The notes: a model not told the origin generated them from the sequence alone. Counted from the stretch's first letter, positions 24,445 to 32,411 are shown. The stretch: DNA of 64,000 bases from Streptomyces flavotricini (GCF_020639365.1 NZ_JAINUL010000001.1:6049650-6113649), one strand, 5' to 3'. Numbers and translations are program-made.

Positions 24445-26610
24445 ATGGGCATCGGAATCACGCAAGAACAGCGGGAGTTGGCCGCGGCGGTGCGCGGCTG
24501 GGCGGCGCGCGCCGTGCCGCCCGAAGAGGTGCGCAAACTGCTCGACACCCCGCCGCGGACCGGGGTGCGGCCCGCCTACTGGGACGCGATGGCCGCGCAG
24601 GGGCTGCTGGAGCCGCACCTGGAGGGCGGCACCCTGCTCGACCTGGCCGTCGTCGTCGAGGAGGCCGCCCGGGCGGCGCTGCCCGGGGCGTTCCTGCCGA
24701 GCGCGCTGGCCTCCGTACTGCTCGACCGGGCCGGGGCGCAGCCCCTCGCGGGGCGGGTCGGCGCCGTCGCCCTCGGCCCCGGCAGCCTGACCGCGGTCGC
24801 CGTCGAGGGCGGCGGGCACCTCCTCGACGGGCTCGCGCCCCCGGTGCTCGGCGCCGGCGAGGCCGACCTCGTCCTGCTCGCCGCCGAAGCCGCGCACGGG
24901 ACGTGCTGGTTCGCCGTGGACGCCGCCGCGCTGGACATCCGTACGCACGACAGCGCCGACCCGACCCGGCCCACCGCCGAGGTGCGCGCCCGCGGGGTCG
25001 CCGTCACGGCCGACCGCGCCCTCGATCTCGACGCGGCCCTCGTCCGGGACCTGGCCTGCGCGCTGTTCGCCGCCGACGCCTGCGGCACCGCCGCCTGGGC
25101 CCTGCATACCGCCGCCGAGTACGCCAAGGTCCGCGAGCAGTTCGGCCGTCCCATCGGGCGGTTCCAGGGCGTCAAGCACCTGTGCGCCGACATGCTGGTA
25201 CGCCTCGAACAGGCCCGGGCCCTGGCCTGGGACGCCGCCCAGGCCGCGGACCAGCCGGCGCGGGTGCGCTCGCTCGTGGCCGCGCTCGCCGCCGGGAGCG
25301 CGCTCGACGCCGCGTACTCCTGCGCCAAGGACTGCATCCAGATCCTCGGCGGGATCGGCTTCACCTGGGAGCACGACGCCCACATCCACCTGCGCCGCGC
25401 GATCGTGGCCCGGCAGCTGCTCGGCGCCGGGGACGGGCACCGCGTACGGGCGGTACGGCTCGCGGCCGACGGCGCGCGGCGCGAGCTGCGCCTAGAACTC
25501 CCCGCCCTGGCCGAGACCTACCGGGAGCGGGCCCGGGCCGCCGTCGAGGACGCGCGCGGTCTCGATCCGGCCGCCGCCCGCCGGATCCTGGCGCCCACCG
25601 GGTACGCGGCCCCCCACCTGCCGCCCCCGTACGGGCTCGGCGCCGGACCCGTCGAACAGCTCGTCGTGCAGCAGGAGCTGGCGGCGGCCGAGGTCAAGAT
25701 CGCCGACCTCGGGATCGCCACCTGGGTCGTCCCCTCGCTGCTCGCGTACGGGACGGAAGAGCAGCGCGAGGCGTACGTCGTGCCCACGCTGCGCGGGGAC
25801 CTCACCTGGTGCCAGCTCTTCTCCGAGCCGGGCGCGGGCTCGGACCTGGCCTCGCTGCGGACCAGGGCGGAGCGGACGGCGGACGGCTCCTGGAAGGTCA
25901 ACGGACAGAAGGTGTGGACGAGTTCCGCACACAGCGCCGACTTCGGGATCCTGCTGGCCCGGACCGACCCGGACGCCCCCAAGCACAAGGGGCTCGGCTA
26001 CTTCGTGGTCGACATGCGGAGCACCCCCGGCATCGACGTGCGCCCGCTCAAGGAGATCACCGGCGAGGCCCTGTTCAACGAGGTCTGGTTCGACGACGCG
26101 GTGCTGCCCGCGGACGCCCTCGTCGGGGCGGCCGACGAGGGGTGGAAGGTCGCCCGCAACACCCTCGGCAACGAGCGGGTCCACATGGCCGACCAGATGA
26201 CCTTCGACACTCCCCCTGGGCCTGACGGCAAGGGAGGTACCCCCAGCCTGGAGGCTCTGATCGCCCGCTCGTCCGAGCTCGACGGCGCGTACCGGGCGCG
26301 GATCGGGGCGCTCACCGCCGAGGCGCACGCCCTGGCCTGCATCGGGCTGCGCACCACGCTCCAGCAGGTGTCGGGTCTGGAGCCCGGAGCCGGCGCCTCC
26401 GTACGCAAGCTCGTCCAGACCCCGCACCAGCAGCGGACCGCCGAGCTCGCGCTCGAACTGCTGGGCCCGGCGGGCGCGGTGCGGGAGGGGGCGGGGGAGC
26501 GGGCGGTGCACGGGATGCTCATGTCCCGCTGCCTGACCATCGCCGGGGGCACCACGCAGGTCCAGCTCAACGTCGTCGCCGAGCGGATTCTCGGCCTTCC
26601 CAGGGACTGA
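24445..26610 (+). CDS. Fused two-domain acyl-CoA dehydrogenase (FadE34/ChsE3-like)
   Basis: 721 aa, about twice an ordinary acyl-CoA dehydrogenase. The first half is a degenerate ACAD unit (KVREQFGRPIGRFQGVKHLC, then CIQILGGIGFTWEHDAHIHL), the second a full one (WCQLFSEPGAGSDLASLRT, VNGQKVWTSSAHSADFG, and the C-terminal GGTTQVQLNVVAERILGLPR). FadE34 (ChsE3), which lies beside kstR in M. tuberculosis, has the same fused plan and dehydrogenates a steroid side-chain CoA ester. The KstR-like box upstream supports this. The first half may carry FAD poorly and act as pseudo-subunit (known for the family, not shown here). Confidence 0.87.
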   Translation: MGIGITQEQRELAAAVRGWAARAVPPEEVRKLLDTPPRTGVRPAYWDAMAAQGLLEPHLEGGTLLDLAVVVEEAARAALPGAFLPSALASVLLDRAGAQPLAGRVGAVALGPGSLTAVAVEGGGHLLDGLAPPVLGAGEADLVLLAAEAAHGTCWFAVDAAALDIRTHDSADPTRPTAEVRARGVAVTADRALDLDAALVRDLACALFAADACGTAAWALHTAAEYAKVREQFGRPIGRFQGVKHLCADMLVRLEQARALAWDAAQAADQPARVRSLVAALAAGSALDAAYSCAKDCIQILGGIGFTWEHDAHIHLRRAIVARQLLGAGDGHRVRAVRLAADGARRELRLELPALAETYRERARAAVEDARGLDPAAARRILAPTGYAAPHLPPPYGLGAGPVEQLVVQQELAAAEVKIADLGIATWVVPSLLAYGTEEQREAYVVPTLRGDLTWCQLFSEPGAGSDLASLRTRAERTADGSWKVNGQKVWTSSAHSADFGILLARTDPDAPKHKGLGYFVVDMRSTPGIDVRPLKEITGEALFNEVWFDDAVLPADALVGAADEGWKVARNTLGNERVHMADQMTFDTPPGPDGKGGTPSLEALIARSSELDGAYRARIGALTAEAHALACIGLRTTLQQVSGLEPGAGASVRKLVQTPHQQRTAELALELLGPAGAVREGAGERAVHGMLMSRCLTIAGGTTQVQLNVVAERILGLPRD
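26211..26246 (+). repeat. Intragenic palindrome-like insert in the acyl-CoA dehydrogenase
   Basis: TCCCCCTGGG and GTACCCCCAG flank a short spacer, with CTGGG/CCCAG able to pair. It keeps the frame and adds TPPGPDGKGGTPSLEA to the protein, a stretch foreign to the surrounding ACAD sequence. The CCCCCTGGG...TACCCCCAG form is a recurrent element in Streptomyces genomes. Confidence 0.45.
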
Positions 26611-26622
26611 GGGGCAGCAGTG

Positions 26623-27813
26623 ATGAAGTCGTACATCGTGGGCGTCGGCATGACGAAGTTCGAGAAGCCGGAGTCGCGGGACTGGCAGTACTGGGACATG
26701 GCGAAGGAGGCCGGGACGGCGGCGCTGGCGGACGCGGGGATCTCGTACGACCAGGTGGAACAGGTCCCGGTGGGGTACTGCTTCCAGGCCTCCACGGCCG
26801 GCCAGCGCGCCGCGTACGAGCTGGGGCTGACCGGGGTCCCCGTCTACAACGTGAACAACAACTGCGCGACGGGCTCGACGGCGCTGATGATGGCGCGGCA
26901 GTTCGTGGAGGGCGGGATCGGCGACTGCGTGCTGGCGCTGGGCTTCGAGAAGATGAAGAGGGGCGCGCTGGGCGGCGGCGCCGACGGAGGGGACTTCAAG
27001 ACCTCGCCGGTGGCCCGGCACTACGGGATCATGGCCGCCGGGCACGGCTTCGAGATGTCCCCGCCGACCGCGCAGATCTTCGGGAACGCGGCGCGCGAGC
27101 ACATGGAGCGGTACGGGACCACCGCCGCACAGCTGGCGATGGTGGGGGCGAAGAACCACCGGCACTCGGCGGACAACCCGAACGCGCAGTTCCAGGACGT
27201 GTACACGGTGGACGAGATCCTCGGGGCCAAGCCGATCCACACGCCGCTGACGAAACTGCAGTGCTCGCCGACCTCGGACGGGGCGGCGGCCGCGGTGGTG
27301 GTGTCGGAGCGGTTCGTGGTGCGGCACGGGCTGCACGACAAGGCGGTGGAGATCGTCGCGCAGGCGATGACGACGGACACGGAGGCCTCGTTCGCCTCCG
27401 GCTCCTGCATCGACGTGGTCGGCAAGCCGATGACGCGGGCGGCGGGGCGGCAGGTGTTCTCGGCCTCCGGGCTCGGGATCGAGAACGTGGACGTGATCGA
27501 GCTGCACGACTGCTTCTCGATCAACGAGCTGCTGACGTACGAGGCGCTGGGCATGTGCGACGAGGGCGCCGGCGGCAAGCTGGTGGAGTCGGGCGCGACC
27601 ACCTACGGCGGGCGGTGGGTGGTGAACCCCTCCGGGGGCCTGATCTCCAAGGGGCACCCGCTGGGCGCGACGGGTCTGGCGCAGGCGGCGGAACTGGTCT
27701 GGCAGCTGCGCGGTCAGGCCGGCGCCCGCCAGGTCCCGGGCGCCCGGACCGCCCTGGCCCACAACATCGGCCTGGGCGGCGCGGCGGTGGTGACCCTGCT
27801 GCGGCGGGGCTGA
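26623..27813 (+). CDS. Thiolase-like lipid-transfer protein (Ltp1-like)
   Basis: 396 aa from ATG 26623 (GTG three bases earlier also possible). It opens SYIVGVGMTKFEKPESRDW, contains VNNNCATGSTALMMARQFVE with the nucleophile cysteine of the SCP-x thiolase family, then LHDCFSINELL and the NPSGGLISKGHPLGATG motif. These enzymes cleave or retro-aldol-cleave CoA esters at the end of steroid side-chain beta-oxidation; Ltp1 from M. tuberculosis begins almost identically. It follows the acyl-CoA dehydrogenase by 12 bases and surely shares its transcript. Confidence 0.88.
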   Translation: MKSYIVGVGMTKFEKPESRDWQYWDMAKEAGTAALADAGISYDQVEQVPVGYCFQASTAGQRAAYELGLTGVPVYNVNNNCATGSTALMMARQFVEGGIGDCVLALGFEKMKRGALGGGADGGDFKTSPVARHYGIMAAGHGFEMSPPTAQIFGNAAREHMERYGTTAAQLAMVGAKNHRHSADNPNAQFQDVYTVDEILGAKPIHTPLTKLQCSPTSDGAAAAVVVSERFVVRHGLHDKAVEIVAQAMTTDTEASFASGSCIDVVGKPMTRAAGRQVFSASGLGIENVDVIELHDCFSINELLTYEALGMCDEGAGGKLVESGATTYGGRWVVNPSGGLISKGHPLGATGLAQAAELVWQLRGQAGARQVPGARTALAHNIGLGGAAVVTLLRRG

Positions 27814-27853
27814 CCCCTTCCGGGGCGCCGGTCGGAGCCCGCCGCCCGCCGCC

Positions 27854-28279
27854 CTACGCTTCGAGCGTCGGGTCCGTGACGGCCTCGCCCGTCACGGCGC
27901 GGCGGACGGCGTCGGCCAGCGCCCCGGGAGGGTCGTCGCGCAGCACCACCCCCGCCGCCCCCGCGGCGAGCGCCCCCTCGACCAGGCCCGGCCGGGCCGA
28001 ACCGGCGAGCAGCAGCACCCGGCACTCCGGAGCCTCGCGGCACACCGCCGCCACCTCCGTGAGCACGTCCGGCCGGTCCGCGTCCACCAGCGCCACCGCG
28101 GGACAGGCCGTCAGCGCCGCGGCACCCACGTCCTCGCCGGGTGCGACCCGGGCGACGACGTCGAGATCCGGCTCCAGCCCGAGCAGGACAGCGAGCGCGC
28201 CGGCCGGCGTGCCCGGACCCTCCGCCAGCAGGACCCGCAGCGACCTCGTCGTACGGAAATTCCGGGGCATCTCGTCCAC
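27854..28279 (-). CDS. Stand-alone receiver-domain protein
   Basis: 141 aa. RVLLAEGPGTPAGALAVLLG is the first strand-helix, VALVDADRPD carries the candidate phospho-acceptor Asp (66 or 68), and VLLLAGSARPGLVEGALAAG with GVVLRDDPPGALADAVRRAV resembles the C-terminal half of NarL-type receivers. The helix-turn-helix normally following is absent: the protein ends after VTDPTLEA. The acidic pair usually found near the start (DD) is reduced to E-G. It may be a degenerate or phosphorylation-independent receiver. It is convergent with the thiolase and divergent from the MaoC operon. Confidence 0.68.
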   Translation of the reverse strand: MDEMPRNFRTTRSLRVLLAEGPGTPAGALAVLLGLEPDLDVVARVAPGEDVGAAALTACPAVALVDADRPDVLTEVAAVCREAPECRVLLLAGSARPGLVEGALAAGAAGVVLRDDPPGALADAVRRAVTGEAVTDPTLEA

Positions 28280-28340
28280 CCCGCCAGCCTAGGTCCCGAC
28301 CTCCCCGGTCCACCGGCAACACGCCTCGGCCAAACCAGTC

Positions 28341-28355
28341 CTGACACGCAGTCAG
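28341..28355. promoter_or_regulatory. Palindrome CTGAC-N5-GTCAG, copy 3
   Basis: CTGAC-ACGCA-GTCAG, with arms and spacing identical to copies at 17132 and 24403, lies 42 bases upstream of the 30-base palindrome in the same intergenic region. Confidence 0.62.
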
Positions 28356-28396
28356 GAGTCTTCCCAACTGGTGGGGCGTGCGTTATACATGCCTTC

Positions 28397-28426
28397 ACCG
28401 GTTCTAGAACGCGTTCTAGAACCGGT
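28397..28426. promoter_or_regulatory. Perfect 30-base palindrome containing a KstR-like box
   Basis: The centre TAGAACGCGTTCTA (28405-28418) matches all fixed KstR positions and is fully symmetric. The palindrome extends to ACCGG at both ends, and GTTCTAGAAC occurs twice (28401 and 28413). This is the strongest operator in the window, about 100 bases before the MaoC start. Confidence 0.75.
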
Positions 28427-28437
28427 CCCGCGAACGA

Positions 28438-28475
28438 CCTCGGTGCGGCCGACGGTGCGGACGGCCGCACCGAGG
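28438..28475 (+). promoter_or_regulatory. Leader hairpin upstream of the MaoC operon
   Basis: CCTCGGTGCGGCCG and CGGCCGCACCGAGG form a perfect 14-base stem with a ten-base loop between the operator and the MaoC start. No T-run follows, so a typical terminator is unlikely; an attenuator, RNA-stabilising stem or protein site is possible. Confidence 0.5.
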
Positions 28476-28525
28476 TCTTCCACGCAATGCGAAACCGTAG
28501 AACCGGACAAGGAGCAGCATCCTCA

Positions 28526-29380
28526 ATGCCGATCGATGCCGCCAGGGCCCTCGCCGCAGAACCCCGCCGGGGGGAGATCGCCTGGGACCACAAGGACATC
28601 CAGCTCTACCACCTCGGCCTCGGGGCCGGCCGCCCCGCCACCGACCCCGACGAACTGCGCTACACCCTGGAGTCCAAGCTCCACGTACTCCCCAGCTTCG
28701 CGACCGTGGCCGGCGCCGGCATGGCCATGATGGGCGGGCTCGCCGCCCCCGGGATCGAGGTCAACCTCGCGCACGTCCTGCACGGCGGCCAGTCGATCGA
28801 GCTGCACCGGCCCCTCCCGGTCAAGGGCAGCGCCACCTCCTCCGCCAAGGTCGCCGCCCTCTACGACAAGGGCAAGGCGGCGGTGATCGTGCTGCGCACG
28901 GAGGTGGCGGACGCCGACGGGCCGCTGTGGACCAGCGACGCGCAGATCTTCGTACGCGGCGAGGGCGGCTTCGGCGGCGACCGCGGCCCGTCCGTCTCGT
29001 CCGAGCTGCCCGAGCGGGCGCCCGACCGGATCGAGGAGCGGCACATCCGCGAGGAGCAGGCGCTCCTGTACCGGCTGTCCGGCGACTGGAACCCCCTGCA
29101 CGCCGACCCCGAGTTCGCCAAGCTGGCCGGCTTCGACCGGCCGATCCTGCACGGCCTGTGCTCGTACGGGATGACCCTCAAGGCCGTCGTCGACACGGCG
29201 CTCGGCGGGGACGTCTCCCGGGTCCGCGCCTACCGCACGCGCTTCGCCGGGGTCGTCTTCCCGGGCGAGACCCTGCGGATCCGCATGTGGGAGGAGCCCG
29301 GGCAGGTCCGGGTCGCGGTGACCGCCGTCGAACGGGACGACGCGCCGGTCCTCGCCGACACCGTCGTCGAACACGCGTAA
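28526..29380 (+). CDS. MaoC-like enoyl-CoA hydratase
   Basis: 284 aa, two hot-dog halves. The second half has the hydratase-2 motif in YRLSGDWNPLHADPEFAKLA, with the catalytic Asp and His in GDWNPLH, then FDRPILHGLCSYGM. The first half ends before PERAPDRIEERH. It hydrates trans-2-enoyl-CoA; ChsH3/Hsd4B-type proteins do this in steroid side-chain oxidation. It is the first gene of an operon with the alcohol dehydrogenase and SDR, behind the strong KstR-like box. AAGGAGCA precedes the ATG by a slightly long spacing. Confidence 0.85.
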   Translation: MPIDAARALAAEPRRGEIAWDHKDIQLYHLGLGAGRPATDPDELRYTLESKLHVLPSFATVAGAGMAMMGGLAAPGIEVNLAHVLHGGQSIELHRPLPVKGSATSSAKVAALYDKGKAAVIVLRTEVADADGPLWTSDAQIFVRGEGGFGGDRGPSVSSELPERAPDRIEERHIREEQALLYRLSGDWNPLHADPEFAKLAGFDRPILHGLCSYGMTLKAVVDTALGGDVSRVRAYRTRFAGVVFPGETLRIRMWEEPGQVRVAVTAVERDDAPVLADTVVEHA

Positions 29381-29414
29381 CGCCCGACCTTCGCGACACA
29401 CAAGGAGCCGCACC

Positions 29415-30494
29415 GTGCGCGCAGCACTGCAGAGCGAGATAGGCCAGGACAAGCTCGAAGTCGTCGACGACATGGAGACCGCTGGCTTCGGCCCCGGCAA
29501 GGTCAGGATCCGCATCCGGGCCACCGGCCTGTGCCACTCGGACCTCTCCGCGATGAGCGGCGTGCTGCCGCAGCCCGCCCCCTTCATACCCGGCCACGAG
29601 GGCTCGGGCGAGATCGTGGACGTCGGCGACGGGGTCACCACGCACGCCATCGGCGACCGGGTGCTCGTCTGCTGGCTGCCGCCGTGCGGACACTGCCCCG
29701 CCTGCAGGCGCGGCCAGGGACACCTGTGCCTGGAGTCCTTCGCGAACGTGGCCACGCCCAACTTCCGCCGCGCGGGCGGCGGGGACATATTCGGCTTCGC
29801 CGGCACCGGCACCTTCGCCGAGGAGATGGTGGTGCCCGCCGCCTGCGCCGTGCCGATCCCCGACGACCTGCCGTACGACATCGCCGCGCTGATCGGCTGC
29901 GGGGTGACCACCGGCCTGGGCGCCGCCATCAACACCGCCGAGGTGGAGGCCGGTTCCTCGGCCGCCGTCATCGGCTGCGGCGGCGTCGGCATCTCCGTCA
30001 TCCAGGGCGCCAAGGTGCAGGGCGCGGCGCAGATCATCGCCGTGGACCCGGTGGCCTCCCGGCGGGAGGCGGCGCTGCGCTTCGGCGCCACCGAGGCGGT
30101 CGCACCGGAGGCCTTCGGCGACGCCAAGAACCGGATCACGGCCGGCGAGGGCTTCGACTACGTCTTCGAGGTCGTCGGCAAGTCCGCCACCACGCACACC
30201 GCCTACGAGATGACCCGGCGCGGCGGATCCGTCGTCGTGGTCGGCGCCGGCGCGCTCGACGACAACTACTCGATCAACATGTTCTCGCTGTTCTTCGACG
30301 AGAAGAAGATCCTGCCGTCGATGTACGGGGGCGGGGACGTGCTCCGCTCCTACGAGCGCACCATCGCGCTGTGGAGGGCGGGCCGGGTGGACCTGGCGGG
30401 CCTGATCACCCACCGGGTGCACCTCGGCGAGATCAACGACGCCCTCGACCAGATGCGTACGGGCGTGGCCCTGCGCACCTGCATCGAACTCTGA
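29415..30494 (+). CDS. Zinc-dependent alcohol dehydrogenase (MDR family)
   Basis: 359 aa, GTG start after AAGGAGCCGCACC. TGLCHSDLS and GHEGSGEIVDVGD carry catalytic zinc ligands, CGHCPACRRGQGHLC the structural zinc cysteines, and AAVIGCGGVGISVIQGAKV the NAD fold. SFANVATPNFRRAGGGDIFG and FAGTGTFAEEMVVP resemble mycothiol/formaldehyde or AdhD-type long-chain class III-like enzymes. It oxidises an alcohol to aldehyde or ketone; in this operon the alcohol is perhaps a side-chain intermediate (inference). Gap to MaoC is 34 bases, to the SDR 14. Confidence 0.9.
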   Translation: MRAALQSEIGQDKLEVVDDMETAGFGPGKVRIRIRATGLCHSDLSAMSGVLPQPAPFIPGHEGSGEIVDVGDGVTTHAIGDRVLVCWLPPCGHCPACRRGQGHLCLESFANVATPNFRRAGGGDIFGFAGTGTFAEEMVVPAACAVPIPDDLPYDIAALIGCGVTTGLGAAINTAEVEAGSSAAVIGCGGVGISVIQGAKVQGAAQIIAVDPVASRREAALRFGATEAVAPEAFGDAKNRITAGEGFDYVFEVVGKSATTHTAYEMTRRGGSVVVVGAGALDDNYSINMFSLFFDEKKILPSMYGGGDVLRSYERTIALWRAGRVDLAGLITHRVHLGEINDALDQMRTGVALRTCIEL

Positions 30495-30508
30495 GAGGAA
30501 TCCGGTAG

Positions 30509-31450
30509 ATGTCACTCCCACTCGAGGGACTGTCCGCCATCGTCACCGGCGCCGGCCGCGGACTCGGCCGGGCCGAGGCGATCGAGCTCGCGCGACTGGG
30601 CGCGAGCGTGGTCGTCAACGACTTCGGCCAGAGCGGACGGGACGGCTCAGGAGAGGCCTCGGCCGCCCCGGCGGAGGAGGTGGCCGAGGAGATCCGCGCC
30701 GCGGGCGGGCAGGCGGTGGCGCACCTCGGCGACGTGGCCGACTTCGAGCAGGCGCGCGAGCTGGTGGAGCTGGCGGTCGACAGCTTCGGGAAGCTCGACG
30801 TCCTGGTCAACAACGCGGGCATCCTGCGCGACCGGATGGTCTTCTCCATGTCGGAGGAGGAATGGGACTCGGTGATCCGGGTCCACCTCAAGGGCCACTT
30901 CAACACCACCCACTTCGCCTCCGTGCACTGGCGCGAGCGCTCGAAGGCGGCGGGCGGACCGGTCTACGGCCGGATCGTCAACACCTCCTCCGAGGCCTTC
31001 CTCGGCGGCTCGGCCGGCCAGCCGAACTACGCGGCGGCCAAGGGCGGCATCGTGGGCCTGACCACCTCGACCGCCCTGGCGCTGGCCAAGTACGGGGTGA
31101 CGGCCAACGCCATCTGCCCGCGCGCCCGGACCCGGATGACGGAGGACGTCTTCGCCGGCTTCCAGCTCCCGGAGGACGGCAAGCTCGACCTGCTGGCCCC
31201 CGAGCACGTCGCTCCGCTCGTCGGGTACCTGGCCTCGCCGGCCTCGGCCAAGGCCAACGGGCAGTTGTTCGTGGTCCACGGCGGCATCGTGGTCGTGATG
31301 GAACGCCCCAAGGTGGCCGCGAAGTTCGACACCGCGAAGGAGGCCTTCTCCTACGAGGAGCTGGACGGACTGCTCACCCCGCACTATGAATCCCGTCCGG
31401 CCGGCGAGACCTTCGCCGCGGCGGAGGTCCTCGGCCTCAAGCACGACTAG
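30509..31450 (+). CDS. Short-chain dehydrogenase (Hsd4A-like 3-hydroxyacyl-CoA DH)
   Basis: 313 aa. IVTGAGRGLGRAEAIELARL is the NAD site, LDVLVNNAGILRD the NAG strand, and NYAAAKGG the YxxxK active site. A ~60-residue C-terminal extension (EAFSYEELDGLLTPHYESRP) exceeds ordinary SDRs and resembles the dehydrogenase of peroxisomal multifunctional enzyme 2 and mycobacterial Hsd4A. It would oxidise the 3-hydroxyacyl-CoA made by the MaoC hydratase encoded two genes upstream. Last gene of the operon. Confidence 0.87.
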   Translation: MSLPLEGLSAIVTGAGRGLGRAEAIELARLGASVVVNDFGQSGRDGSGEASAAPAEEVAEEIRAAGGQAVAHLGDVADFEQARELVELAVDSFGKLDVLVNNAGILRDRMVFSMSEEEWDSVIRVHLKGHFNTTHFASVHWRERSKAAGGPVYGRIVNTSSEAFLGGSAGQPNYAAAKGGIVGLTTSTALALAKYGVTANAICPRARTRMTEDVFAGFQLPEDGKLDLLAPEHVAPLVGYLASPASAKANGQLFVVHGGIVVVMERPKVAAKFDTAKEAFSYEELDGLLTPHYESRPAGETFAAAEVLGLKHD

Positions 31451-31477
31451 GCCGTGTCCTTCGGATCAGGGCACGGC
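31451..31477. terminator. Candidate terminator
   Basis: GCCGTGTCC pairs with GGGCACGGC (one G-T wobble) just after the SDR stop, ahead of a convergent gene. Confidence 0.5.
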
Positions 31478-31546
31478 CCGGGGCACGGCCAGGGGCCCGT
31501 CCGGCGGATCGGGGCCGGGCAGGCCGTCCGGAAGGAGACGAGGGTC

Positions 31547-32131
31547 TTAGGCCGGGGGAAGGGGCCGCTTGTAGTACCGCCACGGGAACCAGCCGGCGCC
31601 GACCGGGATCCAGCCTTCCGATTCCATCCGCCGGTGGCGCGCGATGGAGGGGAGGGTCACCCTGCAGTGCTCCCACGGGTGGCCGGACGCCTCCACCTCG
31701 TGGAAGAAGGGGCCGTAGCCGACCATGTGCCAGCCGTCGCGGCCGGCCTCGTCCAGGGCGGCCATCTCGTTGAACGCGGTCAGTCCGCTGAGGGTGCGGC
31801 GCTTCGGGGCGTCCGGTCCCTCGGCGGGCCGCGGCGGCGAGCCCGCGGTCTTGTCCGTGAAGCGCTGCTGGGCGGCCTGGCGGCTCACCCCCAGGACGCG
31901 GCCCACCGTGTCCCAGCTGTGGCCGGCGGCCCTGGCGCCCTGGACGGCCTCGCGCAGCAGTCGGCTCGCCTCCTCGGCTCCGACGCGCGAGGCGCCCACC
32001 AGGCGCAGGTATCCGTGGGGGTCGTGTTCGAGCGAGTCGGCCAGCCCCTCGGGGGCGCCGAGGACGGCCGCGGCGATCCCTTCCCGGATCCGGTCCATCT
32101 CCGCGGGGTGGAGCAGGGGTCCGTCGTTCAT
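31547..32131 (-). CDS. Helix-turn-helix protein of unknown class
   Basis: 194 aa. N-terminal LREAVQGARAAGHSWDTVGR and VLGVSRQAAQQRFTDKT form a sigma-factor-like helix-turn-helix, where W-x-x-V-G-x-x-L-G-x-S-R-Q-A is the recognition block. The C-terminal half (about 110-194) is a small basic/aromatic domain with WHMVGYGPFF, HRRMESEGW and GWFPWRYYKR. It overlaps the upstream small membrane gene (ATGA), and that gene's promoter has two identical-type dyads, so the protein probably autoregulates. No close characterised homologue recognised. Confidence 0.72.
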   Translation of the reverse strand: MNDGPLLHPAEMDRIREGIAAAVLGAPEGLADSLEHDPHGYLRLVGASRVGAEEASRLLREAVQGARAAGHSWDTVGRVLGVSRQAAQQRFTDKTAGSPPRPAEGPDAPKRRTLSGLTAFNEMAALDEAGRDGWHMVGYGPFFHEVEASGHPWEHCRVTLPSIARHRRMESEGWIPVGAGWFPWRYYKRPLPPA

Positions 32132-32409
32132 CGGCGCAGCCCCGCAAGCGGTTCGAGGGCGTCGAGGAGTTCCTCGTCGCGGCGCGTCCGCTCGGCTTCG
32201 GCGGCCGCCGTCCGGGCGGCCGGACCGGCCGTGCAGGCGATGAGCACGAGGCCCACGACGATCAGGGCGACGGTGGCGAAGGTGCCGAGCCGGTCGCCGA
32301 ACACCACCGTCATGGCGGGCAGGCTGATGGTGAGCGGCAGGGCCGCGGCCATGGAGGGCGTGGTGGGAAAGACGACCCGGTGCCGGGCCCTCGCGTTCAA
32401 GATCGACAT
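32128..32409 (-). CDS. Small membrane protein, first gene of HTH operon
   Basis: 93 aa. Two hydrophobic stretches, AAALPLTISLPAMTVVFG and FATVALIVVGLVLIACTAG, are followed by a charged tail (AAEAERTRRDEELLDALEPL) probably in the cytoplasm. Its stop overlaps the HTH start. A membrane sensor partnered with a regulator is an inference; no family recognised. Confidence 0.65.
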   Translation of the reverse strand: MSILNARARHRVVFPTTPSMAAALPLTISLPAMTVVFGDRLGTFATVALIVVGLVLIACTAGPAARTAAAEAERTRRDEELLDALEPLAGLRR

Positions 32410-32411
32410 GC

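Noticed and set aside
22225..25440. A very long minus-strand open frame opposite the kinase and acyl-CoA dehydrogenase genes
   Set aside because: It is a codon-bias shadow: low-complexity Arg/Gly/Pro/His translation, no motif, and both plus-strand genes have clear domains.
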